Positions 25,790 to 33,682 of a stretch of DNA of 64,000 nt are shown in pieces (position 1 is the first letter of the stretch; the number at the start of each line of letters is the position of its first letter). The stretch spans positions 1,054,001-1,118,000 of the forward strand of contig NZ_JQML01000001.1 in NCBI RefSeq assembly GCF_000744705.1, given 5' to 3'. The notes under the pieces are model-generated. The model was not told the origin of the DNA. It was given only the letters and a program-made list of their open reading frames with translations, and made no database searches. The DNA is from Streptacidiphilus albus JL83. Lineage in GTDB: Bacteria > Actinomycetota > Actinomycetes > Streptomycetales > Streptomycetaceae. A program made the translations under genes and the position numbers.

Positions 25790-27008
25790 CCCCGACCAGG
25801 TGCAGCATCGCCCAGAGCGCGGCGGTGGCGGCGACCAGCGCGGCCGGCACCGACAGCGCGCCGAGCCGGGTGAACTCGCCGAGGTCGGGCTCGGCGTCGT
25901 GCTCGCGCAGCACCCGCCGCCACAACAGGGTGGCCAACGAGCCGACATAGGTGAGGTTCGGGCCGATGTTCACGCCGATGAGCGCGGCCAGCACCGGTCC
26001 GGGGCCGCCGGAGGCGAGCACCGGCAGCAGCGCCAGGATCGCGGGCAGGTTGTTGATCACATTGGCCAGCAGCGCGGCGACCGCCGCGACCGCCAGCAGC
26101 GCGGGCAGGCCGTCGCCGTGCGGCAGCAGCCGGCCGACGGCGCCGCCCATGCCGTTGTCGACCACGGCCTTGACCACGATGCCGAGTGCCAGCACGAAGA
26201 GGCAGAACAGCGGCCCGGACGCGGCCACCAGCCGGGCCGGGGTGGTCCGCCGCAGCCGCAGCGCCCGCGCCCCGAGCACCAGGGCACCGGCCAGCGCGGC
26301 CCAGGCCGGGTTGAGCCCGGCCAGTGAGCTGACCCCGAAGCCGGCCAGGGTACCGCCCAGCACCAGCAGGGTGAACAGCGGCAGCGGAGGCCGTTCGGTC
26401 GCCGGGCGGGGGACGGCCGGGGCCGAGAGGTCGGCCCGGAAGAAGCGGCGCAGCACGACGTACTCCACCCCGATCGCCAGCAGCCAGGCCGGGGCCATCA
26501 GCAGCGCGAACCGGGTGAAGCTCAGCCCGGCGGCGGTGAAGGCCAGCAGGTTGGTCAGGTTGGAGACCGGCAGCAGCAGCGAGGCGGAGTTGGCGAGGTG
26601 CGCGGTGGCGTAGACGTGCGGCCGGGGGCGCGCGCCGGTCCGGGCGGCGGTGACGAAGACCACCGGTGTCAGCAGCACCACCGTGGCGTCCAGGCTGAGG
26701 ACGGCGGTGGTGAGCGCGGCGACCGCGAACACGCCGCCCAGCAGCCGGACCGGGGTGCCGCCGCAGGTCCGCGCGACCAGATCGCCGGCGGCGGTGAAGA
26801 GCCCGTCGTCCGCACACAGCTCGGCCAGTACCAGCACCGCCGCCAGGAACCCGACGACCGGCAGCAGGGTCCGGGTCTGCGCCCAGGCCGCGCCCGGCGA
26901 CACCGCGCCGAACGCCACCAGCAGACCGGCCGCCGGAACCGCCGCCACGGCCTCCGGCCAGCCGCGCGGCCTGGCGACGGCGAACACCAGCACCATCAGC
27001 AGCAGCAC
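25785..27008 (-). CDS. ArsB/NhaD-like permease (SLC13 superfamily)
   Basis: 407 residues with about eleven hydrophobic helices. Family-typical segments are [16 protein letters not shown] in the first half and [17 protein letters not shown] followed by [19 protein letters not shown] in the second; these two inverted repeats form the transport core of arsenite/Na+ permeases. GTG 27008 is the first usable start; the frame is open a little further upstream without a better start. No arsenate reductase or ArsR gene is adjacent, so arsenite export is only one possibility among anion or cation/H+ exchange. Confidence 0.8.
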   Translation of the reverse strand: MLLLMVLVFAVARPRGWPEAVAAVPAAGLLVAFGAVSPGAAWAQTRTLLPVVGFLAAVLVLAELCADDGLFTAAGDLVARTCGGTPVRLLGGVFAVAALTTAVLSLDATVVLLTPVVFVTAARTGARPRPHVYATAHLANSASLLLPVSNLTNLLAFTAAGLSFTRFALLMAPAWLLAIGVEYVVLRRFFRADLSAPAVPRPATERPPLPLFTLLVLGGTLAGFGVSSLAGLNPAWAALAGALVLGARALRLRRTTPARLVAASGPLFCLFVLALGIVVKAVVDNGMGGAVGRLLPHGDGLPALLAVAAVAALLANVINNLPAILALLPVLASGGPGPVLAALIGVNIGPNLTYVGSLATLLWRRVLREHDAEPDLGEFTRLGALSVPAALVAATAALWAMLHLVGA

Positions 27009-27138
27009 GACGGAGACGATCTCGGCGACGACGGCGTCCAGGACGGAACCTTCCCATGGGTGGGTGCGGCCCTGCGGCGACCACTCCCCCCCAGCATCCC
27101 ATCCCGCCCCGCGGCCCGGACCGGCGGGCCTGCGGACC

Positions 27139-28242
27139 TCAGCTGGGCGTCGCCGGTATCCCGTGCCCGGAGGCCTCCGCGAGCCGGACCCGGACGCCGG
27201 AACCGACCCGGACGCTCAGCCGGAACGGGAACCGTCCGCCGACCCGCTCGGGCTCGAAGGCGATGTGGGCGAAGGCCGCCCCGGGGGTGCTCGCGGCCGC
27301 CAGCCGGTCGAGCTCCGCCTCCACCCGGGCCCACTCCTCCGCCGGGACGTACTGCTGCATCACCGAGTGCCAGAGCACCGTCAGCGTCCCCGGACGCAGG
27401 TCGATCCCGGCGAGGAAGTCGCCGGCGCCGGTCGGCTCCACCCTCGCCGGGTGGTCGGCCGCGAGCCGCAGCGCGCCCGCCAGCCGGTCGAGCCGGTCCG
27501 ACTGGTCCGGCCAGACGTAGGCGCGCAGGGCGAGCGCACCCGCCTCGGACAGCGGGTCGATCGGGGTCAGGTCGCAGCCCCGGCGCTCGACCACGTCCAG
27601 CTTCGGGTGCGCGGCGGCGGCCTCGACCAGCCAGCCCGGCGCCCCGCCGGTCCAGCCGTCGGCGAGCCGGACCGGTGAGTCGACCGGCCCCCAGGCAAAG
27701 CCGCCGGCCGTGTAGCGGTGCTGCTCGGGACGCAGGTTGAGGCCCGCGCTGGACCCCAGTTCGAAGAGCCGGACCGGCAGCGGCGCGGCAGTGACCGCGT
27801 ACAGCAGTCCGGCGATCAGCAGATTGGACCGGCCGACCTCGTTGGTCTGCGGCGGTCGGGTCATCCAGGACCGCACCCACGGCAGTTCGGCGGCGACGGT
27901 CGCCCGGAACGCCGACCAGCACTCCTCGGCCACCTCCGGCGACCAGGCCCCGCCGGCGCTGGGGTAGTACCCGGCCAGCTCCGGCGCGCGACCGCTGAGC
28001 ACCAGCGCGTGCACCGCTCCGGCGAGGCGCAGCGCGACCGCGTCCGGCCCCGGGGCGTCCTCGTGGCCGGCGACGGCCTCGGCGCACGGGCCGCCGGCCC
28101 GGATGTCGTCGGCGGCCCGGCGCAGCAGCAGGCCGTAGAGGCCCGCCCCGTAGGCCGCGCAGCCCGCAGCCTGGATCTCGAACATCCGCGCGATCCGCTC
28201 ACGTGACTGCGGTACGGTCCGCCGGCCTGTCGCCCCGTCCAT
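27139..28242 (-). CDS. DUF2332 family protein
   Basis: 367 residues from ATG 28242, which has AAGGAG at ideal spacing. Conserved DUF2332 segments are visible: [63 protein letters not shown] and [13 protein letters not shown]. The [10 protein letters not shown] motif resembles a SAM-binding loop and the family has a methyltransferase-like fold, but activity is not established. Cytosolic. Divergent from the transglutaminase-like gene. Confidence 0.85.
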   Translation of the reverse strand: MDGATGRRTVPQSRERIARMFEIQAAGCAAYGAGLYGLLLRRAADDIRAGGPCAEAVAGHEDAPGPDAVALRLAGAVHALVLSGRAPELAGYYPSAGGAWSPEVAEECWSAFRATVAAELPWVRSWMTRPPQTNEVGRSNLLIAGLLYAVTAAPLPVRLFELGSSAGLNLRPEQHRYTAGGFAWGPVDSPVRLADGWTGGAPGWLVEAAAAHPKLDVVERRGCDLTPIDPLSEAGALALRAYVWPDQSDRLDRLAGALRLAADHPARVEPTGAGDFLAGIDLRPGTLTVLWHSVMQQYVPAEEWARVEAELDRLAAASTPGAAFAHIAFEPERVGGRFPFRLSVRVGSGVRVRLAEASGHGIPATPS

Positions 28243-28420
28243 CTGCTGCTCCTTACTGATCGACTCTTGCTGATCATGTACCCGTCCCAGGACCGCTGTC
28301 GGCAGGTCGGCGCCGTGACCTCGATCACTGACCCCCGTCCCGGCCCCGGGCTCTCCCTGCTCGGGGGGCAGGGTGAAGACTGGCCCGCATGACCGAGAAC
28401 GACACGAAGGGAAGTCTCGG

Positions 28421-29325
28421 ATGACCGACCTCCGCGCCTGGACCTGCCAGTCCGCCTCGACCGACCCCGGTCCGCACGCCGCGCTGCTGGACGCGCTCCC
28501 CACCGACCTCCGGGAACTCACGGCCGTCGTGCGCAACCTGGTGGTGCACTACCGCGCCGGCGGCGTCGAACTCGACGCCGAGCGGCTGGCCGAGGTGGAC
28601 CTCCGCCGGCTCGACCGGCGGCTCGACGCCGACCAGCGGCGCTTCGGCGCGCCCCTCGCGGCCCGCGGCCGCGGGCCGGGCGGGTCGCCGGCTGTTGCCG
28701 CGACTTCACCCTGCTCACGGTGGCGGCGCTGCGGCACCGCGGCGTACCGGCCCGCAGCCGGGTCGGCTTCGTGGGCTACTTCGACCCGGGCTTCCACAGC
28801 GACCATGTGGTGGCCGAGTACTGGGACGGCGGGCGCTGGGTCCTGGTCGACGCCGAACTGGACCCGGCCACGGACCGGCCGTTCGATCCCGTCGACGTGC
28901 CGCAGTCCGTCGGCGGCTTCCGCTCGGCGGCCCGGGTCTGGACGGACCACCGCCGGGGCCTGATCGACGGGGCACGGATCGAGCGCTACGGCCTGGCCCC
29001 GGAGACCCCCTTCCGCGGTGCCTGGTACGTCCACAACTACGTGCTGCTGGAGCTCGCCCACCGCCGCCGTGACGAGCTGCTGCTCTGGGACAGCTGGGGC
29101 GCGATGGCCCAGGGGCCGGACGGCGTACCGGCTCCCGAGCTGGTGGACGAGGTGGCCGGGCTGCTGCTCGCCGCCGACTCGGGCGACGCCGCCGCCGAGC
29201 GGGAGCTGGCCGACCGCTACGCGGCCGACCCCCGGTTGCACCCCGGACCGCGTGTCCGCAGCTTTTCCCCCACCGGTATCTTTGGCTGGACGGACCTGGA
29301 CCCCGCGCCCGACCGGACGCGCTGA
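28421..29325 (+). pseudogene. Transglutaminase-like gene interrupted by a frameshift
   Basis: Two frames together make one typical actinomycete transglutaminase-core protein. The N-terminal part starts at ATG 28421 (MTDLRAWTCQSASTDPGPH.., GAAGGGAA upstream) and is in frame to about 28650. The C-terminal part in the -1 frame contains the catalytic Cys (GCCRDFTLLTVAAL), His (FHSDHVVAEYW) and Asp (VLVDAELDP) and runs to 29325. The break lies in GC-rich sequence at about 28655-28695. One missing base restores a protein of about 300 residues. It may be a sequencing or assembly error rather than a real pseudogene. Confidence 0.65.
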
Positions 29326-29450
29326 CCGGACCGGGCGGACACGCCGGGCCGGGCACCGGGCAACCGCAACGCAGCGGGCGGCGTCCTCCCTCCCGATGGC
29401 CCGGGAGTCCCCCGCCCGGCGCCGCACCGCACAGAGAGCCGAAGGACCGA

Positions 29451-29783
29451 GTGAAGACCGCGTTCCGGATCGCCGGAATCCTGATCGTCGTTTCCGCTCT
29501 CGGCTTCTGCGTCCAGCAGTGCCGCATCGGTGTGCGCAGCCCCAGCGAGATCGGCAACGGCTTCTCCTGCGGCCCCGCGATCGTCGCCATGTTCCTGGGC
29601 GCGTACCGCGCCCCGCACGAGGTCGACCGGGACCTGGAGTACTCCAGGTGCCAGTCGGCCGGTCAGCGCCAGTCCCTGCCCGGCATCGAGGTCGGCTTCG
29701 CCGGTGTGGTCGCCGGGGGTGTGCTGTACCGGATCGGCCGACGCGAACGGTCCTCGGTCGGTCGGGCGAGCACCTCCCGGTGA
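29451..29783 (+). CDS. Small membrane-anchored hypothetical protein
   Basis: 110 residues from GTG 29451 (GAAGGA upstream). One N-terminal hydrophobic segment (FRIAGILIVVSALGFCV) acts as signal anchor, then a short Cys-containing region (QQCRIG, FSCGPAIVAMFLGAY) and a basic tail. A second weak hydrophobic stretch (VGFAGVVAGGVLYRIG) may also insert. No family recognised. Confidence 0.5.
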   Translation: MKTAFRIAGILIVVSALGFCVQQCRIGVRSPSEIGNGFSCGPAIVAMFLGAYRAPHEVDRDLEYSRCQSAGQRQSLPGIEVGFAGVVAGGVLYRIGRRERSSVGRASTSR

Positions 29784-29898
29784 CCGGGGCCCGGTGACCT
29801 TCCCGGCCGGTTGTCAGTGGTGCCCGCTAGCGTCGTTCGGTGTCGGAAACATCGGACGACGGCGTTGAGGTGACGGAGCCTCACCGGACGGAGGAACC

Positions 29899-30639
29899 AT
29901 GACGCTCCCCGAGATCGTGTCCCGCGAACAGTGGCTCGCCGCACGCAAGGAGCTGCTGCTCAGGGAGAAGGAACTGACCCGGCAGCGGGACGCCCTCAAC
30001 GCCGACCGGCGCCGGCTGCCGATGGTGCGGGTCGAGCAGGAGTACGCCTTCGCGGGCGAAGAGGGCACGGCCACCCTGCGGGAGCTGTTCGGCGACAGCA
30101 GCCAGCTGATCGTCCAGCATGTGATGTTCGCTCCGGACTGGGCGGACCCCTGCCCCGGGTGCAGCGCGGACCTCGACGAGTCCACCCCGGCCCTGCTGGC
30201 CCACATCCGGGCCCGCGACACCGCGTTCGTCCGGGTCTCCCGCGCGCCGTGGGCGAAGCTCGCCGCGACCCGGGCGGCCCGTTCCTGGACCTTCCCCTGG
30301 TACTCCTCCTACGGCAGCGACTTCAACTACGACTTCCACGTGACCATCGACAACGCCGTGGCCCCGCCGTTCTTCAACTACCGCGATCCACTCGAACTGG
30401 CCGACGCCGGCCAGGGCTGGCTGGGGCAGGGCTCGCACGAGCAGCCCGGCTACAGCTGCTTCCTCCGCGACGGCGACGCCGTCTTCCACACCTACTCGAC
30501 CTATGCCCGGGGCACCGAGAACGCGGCCCCGGGCGCCTACGCCCTGCTCGACCTGACCGCGCTGGGCCGCCAGGAGGAGTGGGAGGAGCCCAAGGGCCGC
30601 GTCGCCAGCCCCGGCGCCGCCGATCCCAGCTTCAGCTGA
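29899..30639 (+). CDS. DUF899 (thioredoxin-like) protein
   Basis: 246 residues; GGAGGAACC precedes ATG 29899. Family hallmarks are SREQWLAARKELLLREKELT, LPMVRVEQEYAF, FGDSSQLIVQHVMFAPDW, CPGCSADLDE, FPWYSSYGSDFNYDFHV and FHTYSTYARG. DUF899 proteins have a thioredoxin-like fold and the CPGC pair suits a redox role, though none has been shown here. Stand-alone gene, convergent with the reductase gene 10 bp downstream. Confidence 0.9.
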   Translation: MTLPEIVSREQWLAARKELLLREKELTRQRDALNADRRRLPMVRVEQEYAFAGEEGTATLRELFGDSSQLIVQHVMFAPDWADPCPGCSADLDESTPALLAHIRARDTAFVRVSRAPWAKLAATRAARSWTFPWYSSYGSDFNYDFHVTIDNAVAPPFFNYRDPLELADAGQGWLGQGSHEQPGYSCFLRDGDAVFHTYSTYARGTENAAPGAYALLDLTALGRQEEWEEPKGRVASPGAADPSFS

Positions 30640-30648
30640 GGCCCCGGC

Positions 30649-31656
30649 TCACTCCGGCAGGGCGGCGGCCAGGGCCTCCAGCTCGGCCGTGGTCATGCTG
30701 CCCGGCGCGCGGCGCTCGCGGGCGAAGCGGACGGCGATCCGCTGCAGCAGGTCGTTCACCGGCGTGGGGACGCCGAACCGGCGTCCCAGCAGCGCGATCT
30801 CGCCGTTGAGGTAGTCCGCCTCGGTCGCGCCGGTGCCCCGGGCCAGGCTCTGCCAGGTGGAGCCGCCGGCCCGGAGCACGCCCTCCACCGGGACCACGTC
30901 CATCCGGTCGCGCTGCACCGCGCGGCGCTCGTCCTCGTCGGTGAAGGCGATCCCGGCCGCCGCCAGTGCCGCCTCGCCCTCGGCCCGGGCGCGCCGGTAG
31001 AGCAGGTCGAGCAGTTGGTCCTTGTCCGGATCCCGGCCGAGGACCGCGTCCAGGGCGTTGCCGAGGTTGTTCAGCAGCTTGCCGTACTTCCAGCGCATCA
31101 CGTCCGGGACGACCGGGGCCGCGAAGACGCTCGCGGCCAGGTCCGCCGCGATCTGCTCGATCAGCGGGTCGGTGCCGTGCGGATAGCGGCCGACGGTGAG
31201 GATGCCGCTGAGCGGGGCGGTGTGGGCGGCCACCACGCCCGGCTCCAGGTGGCTGGCCGGCAGCCAGACGCAGAGTCCGTAGACCCGGCGGAAGGTGCGC
31301 AGCGCCACGCGCTCGTTCTCCACCCCGTTCTGGGCGCAGACCAGCGGCAGCAGGTCCGCGGCGATGCCGTCGCCGACCGGGGCCTGGCCCCACTGCTCCA
31401 GCACGGCCGCCGTGTCCTGGGACTTCACCGCGAGGACGAGCACGTCGTCGGCGCGGAGCCGCAGCGCGTCCGGGCCGTCCGCGGCCGGGATGTCGAGGGT
31501 CCGCGCGCCCTCGGGGGTGACCAGCCGCAGTCCGCGGTCGCGCAGCGCGGCGTAGTGCGCGCCCCGGGCCACCAGCACCACCTGCTGCCCGCTCTCGTAC
31601 AGCCGTCCGCCGATGGTGCCGCCCACGGCACCCGCCCCGATGATGATGTAGCGCAT
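30649..31656 (-). CDS. Ketopantoate reductase family protein (PanE/ApbA-like)
   Basis: 335 residues. The N-terminal NADPH-binding loop is IIIGAGAVGGTIGGRL. VLAVKSQDTAAVLEQW, CAQNGVENE (Asn/Gly core) and WKYGKLLNNLGNALDAVLG (catalytic Lys and Asn) follow, and the C-terminal helical domain is complete. True PanE reduces 2-dehydropantoate for CoA synthesis. Streptomycetes carry several paralogues with unknown substrates, so I keep the family name. Confidence 0.85.
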   Translation of the reverse strand: MRYIIIGAGAVGGTIGGRLYESGQQVVLVARGAHYAALRDRGLRLVTPEGARTLDIPAADGPDALRLRADDVLVLAVKSQDTAAVLEQWGQAPVGDGIAADLLPLVCAQNGVENERVALRTFRRVYGLCVWLPASHLEPGVVAAHTAPLSGILTVGRYPHGTDPLIEQIAADLAASVFAAPVVPDVMRWKYGKLLNNLGNALDAVLGRDPDKDQLLDLLYRRARAEGEAALAAAGIAFTDEDERRAVQRDRMDVVPVEGVLRAGGSTWQSLARGTGATEADYLNGEIALLGRRFGVPTPVNDLLQRIAVRFARERRAPGSMTTAELEALAAALPE

Positions 31657-31801
31657 GCCGGGATCATCCCAGTCCCGGCGGTTCCACCACCACTCCGGGT
31701 AACGACTGGAACACGGTTTCCTGGGAAACGTGAAGATGATGTATTCGGACCGTCAAAACGGCAACTACCTTGATGCCCCACATAGTTGGAAGGGGGCAAG
31801 G

Positions 31802-32140
31802 TTGACCGGCATGTCCCGTCTGACCGTACTCGTCCTGGACGGACCGGGTACGGCGCACCTCATGCTCGCCGGTGAGCTCGACCGGACCACGGCTGCGGAG
31901 TTGGATTCCGCTGTCACCACCGCCCTGGCCCACCCCGCCGTCGAGCGCATCGTCGTCGATGTCGCGCTGCTCGGGTTCTGCGACTCCGGCGGCCTCAGCG
32001 CACTGATCGCAGCCGCCCTGCACGCCGCCGACCAGCACGTCCTGCTGCACCTCGACCAGATCCGGCCGCCGTTGGAGCGGATCCTGCGGGTCGCCAAGCT
32101 CGACCGGCTGCTCTGCCCGCCGGGCCGCTCCGCCCAGTGA
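31802..32140 (+). CDS. STAS-domain anti-sigma factor antagonist
   Basis: 112 residues. The STAS fold is clear, with the phosphorylatable Ser in the conserved loop GFCDSGGLSAL (family D-S-x-G). The start is uncertain: TTG 31802 has GGAAGGGGG at good spacing, while ATG 31811 is 3 codons downstream; I use TTG. Such proteins bind a cognate anti-sigma kinase. No kinase is adjacent, though the conservon next door signals through a related GTPase module. Confidence 0.8.
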   Translation: MTGMSRLTVLVLDGPGTAHLMLAGELDRTTAAELDSAVTTALAHPAVERIVVDVALLGFCDSGGLSALIAAALHAADQHVLLHLDQIRPPLERILRVAKLDRLLCPPGRSAQ

Positions 32141-32177
32141 CGGCGGCGGTCCCCGGAGGGAACCACGGACGCACCGC

Positions 32178-32220
32178 GACGGCGGGGTCCGGATCCGTTA
32201 CCGGTCCGGAGCCCGCCGTC
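32178..32220. terminator. Hairpin between STAS gene and conservon
   Basis: GACGGCGGGGTCCGGA (32178-32193) pairs with TCCGGAGCCCGCCGTC (32205-32220) with one mismatch and an 11-nt loop. It separates the convergent STAS and cvnD genes. Confidence 0.7.
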
Positions 32221-32239
32221 GGCGGTGCCGGACGATCGG

Positions 32240-32899
32240 CTAGGCCATCGCCCCCACCCGCTGCTGCTTCTGCAGGTGCCGGTTGATCACCTGGTCCATC
32301 AGCGCGACCAGCACCCCCTTCACCGACGAGCGCTCCCGCGCGTCGCAGTAGACGACCGGGACGTCGTCGCTCAGCCCCAGCGCCTCGCGGACCTCCTCCA
32401 GCTCGAAGGTGTCGGCCCCCTCGAAGTGGTTGACCGCCAGCACGAACGGGGCGGCGCGCTCCTCGAAGTAGTCGACGGCCGGGAAGGAGTCCTCGATCCG
32501 CCGGGTGTCCGCCAGCACCACGGTGCCCAGCGCCCCCTCCACCAGGTCGTCCCAGAGGAAGGAGAATCGGTCCTGCCCGGGCGTTCCGAACAGGTACAGC
32601 ACCAGCGAGGCGTCGAGGGTGATCCGGCCGAAGTCGAGCGCGACCGTGGTCGTGGTCTTGCCCTCGACCCCGGCCAGCGAGTCCACGCCCACCGAGACCT
32701 CGGTGATGGCGGCCTCGGTGTCCAGCGGCTCGATCTCGGAGATCGTGCCGACGAACGTGGTCTTGCCGACGCCCAGCCCGCCGCTGACGACGATCTTGGC
32801 TGCCGTCGGCACCACCTCGGGGGACGGCTCCCGGGTCTGGCTCCCGTGGTGTCCCCGGTTGCGGTCCCGGTTGTTGCGGTTCTCAAAGCGCCCGGACAT
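32240..32899 (-). CDS. cvnD: Conservon GTPase CvnD (Ras-like ATP/GTP-binding protein)
   Basis: 219 residues. P-loop GGLGVGKTTF, switch region VALDFGRITL, FGTPGQDRFSFLW (DxxG-equivalent) and the base-binding motif AVNHFEGAD. It is the last of the four conservon genes; its ATG lies inside cvnC (17-bp overlap). In Streptomyces, conservons are G-protein-like signalling modules in which CvnD is the membrane-associated GTPase acting with CvnA, B and C. Confidence 0.9.
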   Translation of the reverse strand: MSGRFENRNNRDRNRGHHGSQTREPSPEVVPTAAKIVVSGGLGVGKTTFVGTISEIEPLDTEAAITEVSVGVDSLAGVEGKTTTTVALDFGRITLDASLVLYLFGTPGQDRFSFLWDDLVEGALGTVVLADTRRIEDSFPAVDYFEERAAPFVLAVNHFEGADTFELEEVREALGLSDDVPVVYCDARERSSVKGVLVALMDQVINRHLQKQQRVGAMA

Positions 32900-33251
32900 G
32901 GTCCCTGATCCTTTCCATCACAGCGAGCGGGACTTCCCTGGGCTGGTGGCAGGCCAGCAGGTCGGCCGCGACCAGGTCGCCGATCAGCACCCTGGCCACG
33001 CCGAGCGGTACGCCGATGCCGGCGGCCACCTCGGCGACGGACTGCGCTGTCTGGCACAGGGTGACGATCCGCCGCCGCTCGAACTCCAGTGGCGCGAAGA
33101 GCGCCCCGGGGACCGCCGTGACCAGGGTCTCCAGCCGAAGGTCGTCCTGCATCGGGCGGACCCGCCCGCCGGTCATGATGAAGGGGCGGACGAACATCTC
33201 GTCCAGCTCCCGCTCGGCACCGCCGCCGCCGTACCGCTCCTCCTCGTTCAT
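32883..33251 (-). CDS. cvnC: Conservon DUF742 protein CvnC
   Basis: 122 residues. The DUF742 domain is recognisable from FVRPFIMTGGRVRPMQDDLR, LETLVTAV, FERRRIVTLCQTAQSVAEVA and VARVLIGDLVAADLL, a winged-helix-like fold. ATG 33251 overlaps the cvnB stop by 4 bp. Its usual role is an adaptor in the CvnABCD complex. Confidence 0.9.
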   Translation of the reverse strand: MNEEERYGGGGAERELDEMFVRPFIMTGGRVRPMQDDLRLETLVTAVPGALFAPLEFERRRIVTLCQTAQSVAEVAAGIGVPLGVARVLIGDLVAADLLACHQPREVPLAVMERIRDHVRAL

Positions 33252-33682
33252 CGCGGCAGGGCCTGCCTCAGGTCGGCGATCAGGGAGGGCGTCAGCAGGT
33301 CGCCGGCGCGCTCGGCGAGCACGGCGATCTCGTAGCCGATGAGCCCGAGTTCGGCCTTGCTGTCCGCCAGCACGCCCACGCAACTGCCGTCCCGGACGGC
33401 CGAGACCAGCAGGAAGCCCCGCCGCATCTCGATCATCAGCAGCTTCATCCCGTCGAAGTCGTAGCGCCGGGAGGCACTGCGGGCCAGGCTGGCCAGGCCG
33501 GAGACGACGGCCGACAGGTGGTCGGCGTCGGTGCGGCCCAGCCCCTCGGAGACCGCGATCAGCAGCCCGTCGGAGGAGACCGCGATGGCGTCCCTGACCC
33601 CGTCCGTGTTCCGGACGAAGTTGGCGAGCAGCCAGTTGAAGGTCTGGGTCCCGGAGGAGTGGGTGCTGGTGGGCACACTCAT
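33248..33682 (-). CDS. cvnB: Conservon roadblock/LC7 protein CvnB
   Basis: 144 residues. Roadblock/LC7 features are FNWLLANFVRNTDGVRDAIA, VSSDGLLIAVSEGL, ADHLSAVVSGLASLARSA and GFLLVSAV. Roadblock proteins dimerise and act as activators or scaffolds for Ras-like GTPases, here CvnD. Coupled by ATGA to cvnA and by 4 bp to cvnC. Confidence 0.92.
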   Translation of the reverse strand: MSVPTSTHSSGTQTFNWLLANFVRNTDGVRDAIAVSSDGLLIAVSEGLGRTDADHLSAVVSGLASLARSASRRYDFDGMKLLMIEMRRGFLLVSAVRDGSCVGVLADSKAELGLIGYEIAVLAERAGDLLTPSLIADLRQALPR

